Assembly (NCBI GenBank): GCA_022747635.1
Contig: JAKTNV010000007.1
Coordinates: forward strand, 12,614,997 to 12,678,996
From: Hetaerina americana
Lineage: Eukaryota; Arthropoda; Insecta; Odonata; Calopterygidae
Direction of reading: 5' to 3'
Length of the DNA stretch: 64,000 bases
In this document: positions 23,000 to 34,429 of the stretch, piece by piece
How positions within the stretch are numbered: position 1 is the first letter of the stretch
Layout of the letters: each line of letters begins with the position of its first letter
Notes under the pieces: generated by a model
What the model saw: only the letters and a program-made list of their open reading frames with translations
What the model was told of the DNA's origin: nothing
Databases searched by the model: none
Translations under genes and position numbers: made by a program

Positions 23000-24920
23000 C
23001 TACTAGTTCCTGAAACGAAACAAATCAACCTGAATAGCTGTAATTTAGAGCGTTGTGTACTCGCACAAAAGGAGCGATGAATATGTAGATTAATTTAATT
23101 CAGATGTCTGGGTTATTTCTGGGAAATAACTACTTAAAAGCACAAATGTGATGAAGCCATCCGTTGCACCATCCCTTCACGTGGACTAAAGGCTAAGACT
23201 TCCTTGGATTAATATTTTGATTTGCCGCCTGTATCGCCAAATGATTTGCAAATGGCTTTGTACCATGCCCAGGAAACGCAATCAGTGTGTTGCAATGGGG
23301 TGAGGTTTGGATGGGCGTGATTATTCCGTGAAAATCCACTACGTTTTTTTCTGAGCGTCTTCATACTCGCCATCTTCCTTTTCGAGGAATGCGAGTGGAA
23401 GCGGGGTTGCCCCTATTTTTGCATTCCAAAATTTCGCATGGCGGGCTTTCGGTTGGATTCGCGGGATTCCGTAAGCCAAACTGGGAAAGAAAATATGTAG
23501 TGCATCGTCAGTCGGATAAGAAAAAGCTTGTTGGTTGAAAGGAGAAAGCTGTTTTTTTTCTTGTTGGCGTTCTTAAGGAAAAAAATCTTTATCGCGATTA
23601 ATTTGGTCCCGATTTGGATATTCAGATGGAATGGGTGGTCAGTAGTGCTAATCACGCCACCGCCATCGATTTATTTTTAAATATCATGCTCTTTTTCTGT
23701 TTAATACGCGTACTTATGATATTCCTAGAGAAAGATATTAGGAAGTGTTGAAAGTACTGGCACAAATGTGTACGCATGCGTGCTTTCGCTTAACGTCTGG
23801 ATTCTAGACCTCTGATTCGCATTGACGTATTTATTTCATATTTATTGATAGAATTGAGCTCTTACGGCTAGTAGTATTGAATAATTCAATTCAACAGTAT
23901 TTATTCAGTTTCCGGTTGAATCGCGTGGGTGAGGAATCGAAAATCTTATCTTCGTAGCTTTCCTATTCACCTGCGGTGTGAATGACAAATTTATCTCTGT
24001 CATGGTCACCCAGTGTGTTTATACTCGTACATTTCTCTGGAGAAAATGTATCATAAACTTCTTTATTAGATCAGGGACTTTTTTTTTGTTCCACAATTTT
24101 TTTTCAAATGATTGGAAGTAGCATGTGAATTCTTCAAGCTGAGTTTCTTCTCCTAAGAAATATGGAGGAAATTCCCGTGGAAAATTGCGTTCCATTTTCG
24201 CTCCGCAATCCCTTCATCCTCCTGAAGGGGCTTTTTTGGTTGGAGCAGCGAGAGAAAAGGCGATATCGTCGGCACTTTTGGAATTCTCCGTGTGTACGTT
24301 TCCACTCCCGCTGCCTATGCTGGTTTCCCGCTTGTTTTTATCTAGGTCGATGGAAGGCAACCTTTTACTTATGGCCGCGTGCTTGGAAAATACGTAAATG
24401 GTGTTTACCCTCGAACGCTCTTTGGCCATTGACTCGTCGGCTTCGCCAATTTGATCAGTAAAGACTCGCGGAGCATACGCGTGCTCATTCCACGACTTTT
24501 ACCATTGATTACTAGAGCATATGCTGGGGCACAACTAGGGGAAATGCTGCTGCGGAATTCGTTCAAGGCTGGATAGGTTTTTCTTCTTGCAGTTTGCGGG
24601 GGATAGTTTTTTATCAATGCGTTGTGATGGGCAACTCTCGGTAATGCCGTGATTTTAGGTCTAGGGAGAAGGCTTTACTTCCAATCGAACATATTACCCT
24701 GTAAACCTGCATAGGAAAGAGTGGGAAAGCGTGTGTTAGTTTGGCTATCCTACATCTGTATGTGCCATCAATGCAACACGATCATAAGACGCAGTATTTT
24801 GGTCGTGTCGAAATTGATTCCTCTTCTGATCACGAGTGTCCAAAGTGTAACCAGCGATCACTTGCTTGAACAGTAGTCTACCAGGTCAGGGTAGGTTTTG
24901 GTGGGCCATGGCATTACACG
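23000..24920. other. Stretch without a recognised gene
   Basis: Short ORFs of at most 99 codons with no domain. The overlapping frames at 24162-24617 on both strands are not supported by any motif. Confidence 0.45.
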
Positions 24921-24929
24921 CCAGTCCTT

Positions 24930-25250
24930 AGCTAACCCTTAACTAACATGACGCAAAATATCCTCAGAACCATTACCACATATTAAATGCACAATAACAC
25001 GTTTTTTAGTGCTGCATCCACTTGTCTTGCCTTCTTCAAAATTTTCCCGACAACCTTCTTTCCTCTCCTAACCTCCCTGCTTAGAACATCATCGTTTGTT
25101 TACTCTCCGTCCCTTATATTTTCTCAATTCTTCTCCTCGTTAATTTCTCAAAATACTTTTTTATATACGCTTATCCTCTATCCTCAATGACCAAGTTTCC
25201 GAGACATGCAAAACTACGCCCCACATGAAAGCCTTAGCTTGTCTTTGCTT
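24930..25250 (-). pseudogene. LINE reverse transcriptase C-terminal remnant
   Basis: On the minus strand this reads KAFMWGVVLHVSETWSLRIE followed by DKRI and, after stops, RRVNKR. The block matches the conserved 'VW-V-LYGSETWTLRKED' motif of non-LTR retrotransposon ORF2 proteins, here with V-H for L-Y. Several stop codons and frame changes follow, so only a fossil is present. The copy covers the same part of the protein as the remnants at 15190 and 50030, as expected for 5'-truncated insertions. Confidence 0.7.
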
Positions 25251-26094
25251 TACATATTTACCTACGGTCGGCGTCATCAACTCCCGCCTCTTTTCGACCG
25301 ATTAGCGACTCAAAAATAAGATTTTGAAATTCGATGCCTACTTATGCCTATTATTGCTGCACGAGAAGTTATAGTGATATTTTCTAGTTGCTCTATTTTA
25401 AGGATTACATTGCAATGTTGCACCGCGCACCATGATCTCCCTGGTTTCCTATCAATAATGACACGAATAGTTATGGTGTTAAAATTCATTTAAGGTAGGT
25501 GCATAAAATAGTTCGTTACATGTACCCTTAGAGACGGGATAATTTTGAAAGCGAGTGCTTGAAGCGCCATCGCTAGAAGATCGCCGATTATTTAAGGCTC
25601 CGTCTAAGCGTTTTTCGAGTCATCAGACCTTGACTGCATATGGAATTCAGTCGCTGCGACTGCCGCTGGTCTTGGGCGTCTTGGATTTCACTTCCTTTGT
25701 TTTTAATATAAGGAGTGCTGTTTCTGACTGATACATTTGCATTAAATTGCTGTTGCTCAAGTAAAAATTTTAACGACTTTTTCGGCCCATTAAACATTTC
25801 CTTTACGAGACGTATTAATTTCAATTTTCCTGCGCTTTGAAGAAGAGATAGCCTAGTGCGTCGCTCGTGCGCTGAAGTTTTTAGATGGTTCCAACGTTTT
25901 GTCGAGTTCTCTTTAGGTTTTGCGTAGTTTAGCAAAGTTTTCCGTCCCTCGCATTCTCCATTGCCAGAGGGTGATAGGGAAGGCGTATCTTCAAAGAAAC
26001 AGAAGGAGACGTCTGTGCAGGAATTTCAGCGAATTCACCCGGTGGGTGAAAGCAAGTGCAAGAATTTCGCAGTGAAAAGAAATCTTTTGCCTCC

Positions 26095-26160
26095 CCTGAA
26101 TTTTGAACCCCGACTCCACGACTTCCGTCCGAGTTCTTTAGCCCGGTAAATACCGCCTTT
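26095..26160 (-). repeat. Possible tRNA-like SINE head
   Basis: The minus strand carries a B-box-like GGGGTTCAAAA (26103-26113) with an A-box-like ACCGGGCTAAAGAACTCGG upstream of it (around 26133-26150). No acceptor-stem pairing was found. The match is weak. Confidence 0.3.
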
Positions 26161-26348
26161 TACACTTTGATGTTGGCACGGTTTGGATTTTTCTGCGGGA
26201 AACATCTGTTTTTTTTTAATTTTGATGCAATCTCGCGGGCTGGCGCGATGCGCGCCATCACGATCGCTTTGTGAAATTGCATGTGCGTGCGATTATTCGT
26301 CAGAACGTTTCGATCCTTAGGGGCTCTTAAAAATTCCCCCAAGGTCGG

Positions 26349-26420
26349 GGTATTACGCTTTGCTGGCTTAACTGACTGGCCGAAATCGAGAAGTCCCGAT
26401 TCGAATCCCGGTCCAGTCGA
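26349..26420 (+). repeat. tRNA-like SINE head
   Basis: B-box GATTCGAATCC at 26398-26408 is preceded by GGCTTAACTGACTGG at the distance expected for an A box. A true tRNA gene is unlikely because the flanks do not form an acceptor stem. The 163-codon ORF on the other strand (26327-26818) crosses it and is therefore not a gene. Confidence 0.5.
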
Positions 26421-26529
26421 ATGATTTTTGTCAACGTGAAGTTCTCGCTTCTGTTTCCTAGGAGAATGACGACGAATCCGGAGGCGTGTGTGGTTCGGTC
26501 TTCATGCCTTGGGCAATTAGCCCGCAAGT

Positions 26530-26760
26530 CAAAAACCTCGTACCTCTGGGGCGTGTTTGAGATCGAACCGTTTCGGGCGGAAATTTTTAATTGGCGCTCC
26601 GCGCACGTCACGGCCGCGATCAGCAGCACTCGTCGGAAGGCGTCCATCCATCGTTGGCGCTGGATGGGGCTCTCGGGATTCGTGGGAGGAAGGATTGGAG
26701 GGAGCCTCACGGCACATTCGTCGGCTTGGAAACGCGTGAAAAGGCTAATTTCATTCGCTG
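26530..26760. other. GC/CpG-rich island
   Basis: GC-rich DNA with open frames in several registers on both strands, none with a domain. Composition alone explains the openness. Confidence 0.4.
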
Positions 26761-26799
26761 CGTGAAAGGATTCACTTGGTCGTTGCGAGCGAGATTTTA

Positions 26800-29700
26800 A
26801 AGAAATGTTAGCCATCAAATGATCTGGTAACGAAGAGGTTCTTCTTTCCGGAGGCGTTAATTGCCCCCGCGTAATTTTTTAATCTTTCAGAGTTATAAAA
26901 AAGCGGGAAATTTCCTGCCGTCGTAAAAAGTTTAAACCAATCGTGTTGATAAGGAAAGTTAAATAAAATTAAAATTTTATTCTTGCTAATCTATCAGATG
27001 GTGTGTTCATGAGGAAGGCTATAGTGAATGTTGTTTCTCTGGGTAAGCAGTGGTAGGCCAACCGTAACATTACTAGAATAGCTCGTGTTTTATCCTCTTT
27101 TTGTCTGAAGTGCAAAGTTATATCATTTTAGTCCAGAATATGCAGGTGTGCTCGCTCTATTATTGGGATACCCTTACTTCGTTTGTCACAGACTAGCTGC
27201 CATTGTTTTGGACTTCTTTGCTGTTTGTATTCTTCAATATCATAAAGTCTGTGATGTTTATAAATGTTCATGCAGATCCGATTTTCAAAAAGCTGCGATC
27301 GCGTGAGAAAATTTCAATCCGAAGTAATTGGTTTATGTGAAAGTAGTCTCCAAGGACTATTTATAGATTATGAAGGGCAATATGAAGCTATTGTCTTGGT
27401 GTGGTAGTCATAGCAGTGAAAATTTGGATAGGGTATTGCCTTTGACGAGATTAATTAATAATACACGAGTAATTAATCCTCCTCTTCCTTTGGAATTGTC
27501 CTTCTCGAAGTGTGCACGATAGTAGGTAAAAGTATACATTCAGGGCAGTCGTAAGAAGAACACGGAATCCGGAGGCACAGTTTTGAAACAAATATAACAA
27601 TTACATAAGTAAACTATGTTTTCATTAATAGGTAAATTTGTGCATTTTCCTGAATTTATTTCTGGATTACACCTTCAGTGATTTTATATTTCAGTGAAAC
27701 CATCAGTAGAGAACCTGAATACGCTAGCGTTTTCTTGGCATCCCACTACACATCTTCCTAGACTCAACTTCCTTGGCTCTGTCAGCGTACAATTGGTCCC
27801 TCCATTTGCTGTTTTGTTTCGTTATGTCATCGACTGATTTTTGTTAATTTCACATTTAAGACGAGCTCTAACTTCTAAATCTCAGACGGTTGCCAATAGG
27901 CTTCGAGTAGAGACAGGCAGGCGAAGATAAATTGTTTATCTTCACTCAGTCTTCAGGCTGAGATAACGGTTTCGTTATTTGTTTGTTTATTTTCCAGAGG
28001 GCGAAGGTTTGGAGTCTCGAATTTGGAGCGGCCATAATCAGATTTGCGGCCGTTGAATGAGAAGATAGATACTCATTGAGAAAACGTCAAAATTGACGCA
28101 TCACTAATGTTTCCTTTTTACGGGATAGGAGAATGCGAATTCTACTTTTGCCCCGGGATAGGTTTGTTTTGGTCAAGTCTGCGGTGGCGACACATGGTAT
28201 CTTGCGAAATATGGCGAGTGTTTATCTTATCGTCGTGTAGGATGCTATTTATCATTTTGCATTCGCTTGGTGAAGACATTCGTCATCTTGTCGCCTTCTT
28301 TATTGAGTGAAAAATGAATGTTCCCGTATTTTTTCGTATATCGAATTATCATCTGTTGTTTGCGGCGGAAAACCTCCCGTTTTTCGAACAAGAATGTAGT
28401 GTTGAATTGATTCTCAGTCTTTTTTCGGTGGAGATCACTCGTATTTCCTGGTGCTTCTTATGACGAATGGGTACTAGCGCACCCACAGACTTGACCCACA
28501 CGTAATCAGCAGTCTCGTAATGTGAGTGAGATTAGATGTTTGATATGCACGTACGGGGTATTGACGCGATGCATACAGGCAGGATCGGGTGGGCAAAATA
28601 CAATAAGGACAAGTGATCGATATGCCTTAATCTCTTGTACGTATTGATGCCCGATGACCTATTAATCGCGACTCTGAAAAACGGTTCCCCATTGAGGGTC
28701 CCTCGTCTCACAGGGGGTGTAGTCCGGGGGGCGATGGTATTGCGAAATCTGTGCACGTGATCGAATCGAAGAAATAGACCTGTGATCACGTACAGAATTT
28801 TTCAATTTCCAAATATGTATTGCTGCCTCTTCGCGCGGTGCTATTACCGGGTGCCGCTTCGAGAACGCCTTACCACGATTTCATTAGCCTGTTGATCCAA
28901 CCTGCTCTCGTCAGATTCGCAATAATTCTTCTTCCTTGGCTTTTATTTCCTTATATGCCTTAGAGATTTTCTCCTTGAAAAAAGTACGACATTAAAACGC
29001 CGTAATTAACACTCGACATCCATTGCTAACTACGAAACATATAGTTTTCAGGTCTCGTATTTTTGGTGTACTTGACGGGAACATGTACAGAATTAATTAA
29101 ACCCATTGATAAAATGAATTGTGTTTCTCTCAAGTGTTTGGAAATGGATTCGCGACTTATTGAGGAATTTTTAGCTGTTGAATGTATAACTTTGTTCGTA
29201 ACTGCAGAGGTTGATAGTTTCATTCTTTGATATAGGGTTGTATTTTCCTTCTTTTTTTCATTTCTTTTCAATCGTGACGTTTGGTAAGTTCAACCATGTA
29301 ATCTATTAAGTCACGTCACAAGGAATTAGCTATGTAATGTCACCTTAAAAAAGATGACGTTCTCAACTTTTCTCGGTTTCTGAATTTCTTTTCGCGTTCT
29401 AGTCGGGGTGAATACAGTAAACCTATCGTTCTTAGCTTTATGGGAAGGGGTGCGTGAGCGTGCGTGATATCCACCACAAAGGAAGGCCCTAATTGGTTTT
29501 TCCATCCGGTCAAACTGGATACTTTGTTTTCCTTGACCACTTTTATGATTGATAACAACATTAACGACGAGTTTGTCCGAGGGACCTCGGGTTACATTCC
29601 CGCGGTCTGCAGCTGTCCACCCACGGCCGAAAGCGCCGCCCTTAGTGGCAAATTAGATGGTCTAGCGCGGTTTAAACACCTTTGACATTTCCCGCGGTCA

Positions 29701-32180
29701 GCTGTTGCGTGTTGGGAGCTTTGCGATCATCAATATTGCATTTCGCGGAGGGAGGAGTCTAGTGTCGTGGGTCGCGTGCGCGAGGAAGGGGCGCTTAATA
29801 TCCTCCTCCCGACGAAATAATGTCCCACTTAGTCCAGGCCAGCCAAGTACCGTTTTAATACATACACGAGCGACCGATCGGACTAGAATGTCCACATTAT
29901 CCAGACGCGCGCGTGTGAAATTTCGACTCATGTTTTGTTGGATAAAAAATGGTTGCTTGCAGAATCGTCTCTTTTCCTATTCTTCAGCATTCATTTTCGC
30001 AATTAGCCTGGCTGGGCAAGTCGGGATGCACGTGGAGTATAGATACTACCAGCTGTCGATTGTTTTTTTGTATTGTGTGATGTAGACTTTTTGGAAAAAT
30101 TAACGGATCCTGCGGAACGTGGGCGTTGGGGAATATTGAATAGGGGAATGCACGTGTGGAGAATGATGTGAAAGGAGGAACATCGGTGAAGCGAGGAAGA
30201 AGAAGGGAGGAAGTAGGCATTACAGATTGTAGGACGAAAGGTGGTGATAAAAGGGATAATCCATTGTATAAATGGTTTTTTCGTGTTTTTTGGGTGGTGG
30301 GGAGAGGAAGCCAGGCGCTCTTTGTTCGATTCAATGCGTATCGTAAAATTGTCAGGGCACTGAATGAATGAAAGGGGACGGGGTAAAGTAAATAAGATTA
30401 CACTTATAATTCGTCTTTGCGGTCGGACCGGTTTAGTCGTGACATTTTCAGGTGCGCGATGGTGATAGTGATGCCCGTAAGACGAAACCGGTCGCAGCGT
30501 TAATATGCTACAAGTTTGTAATCTATTAATATTTTTATCCCAACATGCAATTGGAGAGAAATGATAATTTATGATGATAACTAAACTAATAATAAATATA
30601 CCATTGTAATCTAAAAGATTTTCGAAAATTACATTGCCATGTTTAACTTGAATAATCTCAAGTACTGTAGAGTCGAGTTTCGGATTAATAATTCCCGAGT
30701 ATGAACCGTGAGTAATGGCAAATGTTTTCCGAACAGTTATATTTAAGTTTTTAATTTCAATGATTGAAAAATCATAAGCCGTCAGTTGCATTGCTTTTTT
30801 TGTTGTTTAGCCGAAAAGCATACAGTTCTGACTCAGCTGATTTTATATCTGGATCTTCATCAAAATAAACGCAGTTACTCTGAGGTAGCTCAATTTCATT
30901 ACCTTTTTTTTTCAATTTTCTTTCCTGTGTTTATTATATAAAAAACAATTGTGGTTTCCTATCTTCTATGATCGCAAATGTCAATCATCATTTCTCTCCA
31001 ATATGGAAAGTTTTCACAAAGTTGAGCCTGCAGTTATACGAAGTACAATGTCGGAGTTGACCGTGAAGGCATGTTGTGGACGAATAATGAAACAGGCAGT
31101 CATTCATGTAGATATACTGCGCACTCAGTTGCTATGCTTTAGCGTAAGAAAAAAAGAAGGCAATGCTAGAAATTAAAATTCTCGTGAGTAATCATTTGAT
31201 TGGCGGTGCGCAACCTCGTTTTTAATTGCAGTGGAGGCAGGCACAAATCATCGTGTTACCCTTCAAAATGTCACAAGTCTTCCAGCCAATGTCTCCGCAC
31301 TTGAAGCATCAGCTTTATGCCTTATATCTTTTGGAACCGACGGCTGTGACCCCGGTGCGGCCGGTGACGGTTGTGGCGGAGGAGAAAGCGTTCGGCGCTC
31401 ACGATACGGCAGCAGCAGCATTCATCGCGTTTTCTATCCCGGCATTTTTGCGCTATGAGTGCAAGAGGGGAGAAACGTTAAGCGAGCAAGCCTCGACTCT
31501 CACGGAATCCAAATAAATCAGGGGAAGGCCTAAGAGAGATGTCCACTGGTTCTTCAGGAACGGGGCGGGTCGCCCGTTTGTCGAGCCACAGACCACTCTC
31601 TCCCTATGCTAAGACGTCGCGAAAGAGTCCTCGGACATTTTCGACATCGTGAAGGGAAAAATTCACCGTTCCCCTCAGCACGTAAGCCACCGTCTTATTT
31701 TTATTTTTTTTTCAAATAACCCTCTCCTGCCTTGATTGAATGAATGCACAGCCCGTCGGATCGATCGTAGATTAGATATCCTTGATTTCATGTTTCAAGT
31801 CGTGGGTTTTTTTCGGATACATCTCCCCCAACCACCCGCACCCCTCCCCTCCTCCGTCACCCCCCTCACCGCTTCGTATTTTTTTAAAAGAAACTATTGT
31901 CAGGTGCCCCTGTTCTCTCTCTCTCTCTCGCTAATTAATCGATCCTTCGAGTACACGTCATTAAACTCGTCCCTGTGTCACTTGACCGTCGTGGAACTTC
32001 GGCTCGTCGGCTCTGTACTCGCATATTGATCCCCACGGCAAAGAAAGCACGTCGTTCGATCGATGTGAATCGATTGCGTCGAAAATGGCTAGGAAGGTGG
32101 CACGGAATGTATTAATCAAGAGTTCCCATGGCTAGAGTGTCCGTCCACCTTCCCCTACTCTAGCTGCCTTATTTATATTA
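26800..32180. other. Stretch without a recognised gene
   Basis: The longest frame is 262 codons on the minus strand (30003-30791). It is rich in Ile, Ser, Asn and His, has no recognisable domain and lies over purine-rich plus-strand DNA, so I do not call it a gene. Moderately GC-rich patches occur near 29560-29900 and 31230-31480. A short CT repeat lies at about 31915-31930. Confidence 0.45.
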
Positions 32181-32186
32181 TTGGTT

Positions 32187-32768
32187 TCAACTGTTTGTTT
32201 TCTGTTCCCGTTTGCCGTGCACGCATTTGCTCTCACTTGGATTTTTTAAATTATGAAATAAAATTCTTGAAATTTCGCCCTCCGATGGGCATCTGTCTTT
32301 ACTTAGCGAGAAGCGTGTGCGCTTCAAATTAAAACTCAATAAAATTCGGACAGTTTTTCGACGATCGGGAAGGATAAGGGACCGCACACGATCAATGCTG
32401 TCGCCAACACGGGTGCTTGAAGGTCGTCCCGGCCTTGAATCATCCGTGGCATCTTTTCGGTCATCTTTAAAACGCATAATCCACTTGAAAACGGATGTTT
32501 TCTTCGGAGAATTATCACCGTAAACAGCTGTCAACATTTCAGTAATTTCTTGATAAATTTTACCGCATTTCTCCAAAAACTTGATGTTGATTCGTTGCTC
32601 CATGAGTTCGTCAATTTCCATTTTCGACAAATAGTAAAAACATGGACGATAAAAACTATCATAACTGGCACCATACGCACAGCTCGACGATCCGCCAAGC
32701 ACAGATGGCTCATTGGGTCTTAGGCAACTAGCGCCGCTAGTGGGCGTGTCATGGCCGCCAGATTGCAC
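32187..32768 (-). pseudogene. Mariner transposase N-terminal half
   Basis: From an ATG at 32621 (minus strand) the frame reads MEIDELMEQRINIKFLEKCG, then EITEMLTAVYGDNSPKKTSV, FKWIMRFKDDR and DDSRPGRPSSTRVGDSIDRV. This is the DNA-binding N-terminal part of a mariner transposase, with its first helix-turn-helix, the acidic R-GRPS linker and the start of the second HTH (SLILPDRRKTVR). The similarity then stops: the catalytic half is absent and the remaining frame to 32187 is unrelated or scrambled. The sequence upstream to 32768 stays open and may be the element's 5' untranslated part. No terminal inverted repeat pair could be matched, so this is a truncated copy of a lineage different from the 19-kb element. 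Confidence 0.85.
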
Positions 32769-32779
32769 CAGTTCGCGTA

Positions 32780-34350
32780 TTTATTGTAAAGACTACGTAT
32801 TTACTCCGCTGATGATCTTGCTACTTTTTAATCTTATTTTTCCTTCAATGTTTAATCATTTGTTTGCTTATCTTTGGATAGTTACGTTATGAATAGGTAT
32901 AGAATGTTTATATTAAGGAGGAATCACGTACGGGCTCTTTACTTTTTAAATGGTATGGGAGAATACTTCGTCGTGTTTACTGTTGTTTGGGGGATTTCAG
33001 GTGTATGTGCTCTTCAGAATTCTTGTTCCATTATTTTCTAGAAAAAAGTTATTACATTTAAAGTGTTGAGGTTTTCTCTATTTTTTGTTCAATTTAAATA
33101 ATTTGGAGGAAGAGAAGGGGGTCTTTTTACTTGGCTTAGCTTTGTGAAATAAAAATCGCGATCACCATTTGTTCCGATCGATGCTGATAGTACTAAAAAT
33201 ATGCGAAAAACGTTCTTGGTGTGCGTACCCAGGAGACAGGATCACGCCAAGGTTACGTTGCGGGTCCGGGGAAAATGAGGCAGCAGCAGGTGCGCGGGTG
33301 CACGTCACCCGAGGCAGAGCCTTGAGCCTCGGTGATATGCCAGATTGGTTTTCACTCGAGTTTTCAGTTTTCCGACTGATTTTCCGAAGCCTTGCATACA
33401 CATTTCGTCACAAGGTTGCCTTCTAATTATAAAATATGAGACCTTCCGATGAGAGCAGTGCTATGGTTTTCGGAAATGGCTCTCACGTTGCACTCCGCGG
33501 AATTCCAGCCGCCAAGATTTAATTTTAATGGTTGCCGATTATTTTTCTGTCAGCCCCTCAAAGTGCATTGCACCAGTTGTGTAGAAAGTGAAAAATTAAT
33601 CGCATAGAGCACATTCTGCGACGGTGTGCTGGGCTGACCGTAATGCCTCTTTTGTCTCTCGCAAACGTTTCAGCCTCAGTTCACATAGCTTATTCAGTAG
33701 CGGTTTATAGGTGTGCGGCCTTCAAATAGTGTATGAACGTGATGGTTGCCCATTTAAATTCGCTGTTCCATAAAAGCATCCCAAGTGTAAAATTTTTATG
33801 TTGGATGAATGGTAACTCGTGAACCTGCTGAAAGTTAACGCTCAATTCTTCGCGTGCATATTTCGGCGACAGTTAGACCAGAACCTTCAGCGGCACTTTC
33901 TGGTCGAGTATCCTGGGGTCCTTTTAAGTCGTGCACCTTCCCCCAAGTATAAGCCTCCAATCGCCCACAAAGAACCATAATTTCCCCTCGTCTCATAGTT
34001 TGCCGCCCTGCTAAGATGCCTGTAGGTTCTCACTGGACTTAATCGATAGAAAACCGATAAAACGAGCTTCTTTTCTTGAAGAAAGAGCCTGAAACTGAGC
34101 GTGAATGGAATTTGAGATATCAGTAGCGGATTTGTGTGGGTTTGGTAGCTGAAGAAAATGTAAACAGTTCCGCAAAGAGTAGGTATCTATGCATTCCTTC
34201 CTTCCAAAATTTTCTATCTGTATTTCGCCGAGAAAGATAAACAAACCACGGCGGTCTTCAACTCCTAGCGTTGGTTTTGATAGTCCCTGGTAGCGCTCAC
34301 CAGAACGAACGAAGAAGTGTCACGGCGTGCGAGATTCCGCGTTCACGGAA
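32780..34350. other. Stretch without a recognised gene
   Basis: No domain-bearing ORF. An 85-codon frame at 33169-33426 overlaps a 79-codon one on the other strand, and neither is recognised. Confidence 0.45.
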
Positions 34351-34354
34351 GGGG

Positions 34355-34420
34355 GGGCCAAGTTCCTTTGACTCGGCCGCCTGAGGTTTCCCGGAAAGAT
34401 ATGGATTCGAATCCCTTGCG
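34355..34420 (+). repeat. tRNA-like SINE head
   Basis: The B-box-like GGATTCGAATCC at 34403-34414 is preceded by a GC-rich segment that could hold an A box (TTTGACTCGGCCGCCTGAGG). No full cloverleaf forms. This is probably a SINE or tRNA fossil. Confidence 0.45.
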
Positions 34421-34429
34421 TGTTTATAT

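Noticed and set aside
26327..26818. 163-codon minus-strand frame
   Set aside because: It crosses a tRNA-like SINE head and a GC-rich patch and has no recognisable domain.
30003..30791. 262-codon minus-strand open frame
   Set aside because: No domain, signal peptide or repeat was recognised, and composition changes along it (Ile/Asn-rich, then Ser/His/Pro-rich). Without homology or transcript support it is treated as chance; a protein search would decide.
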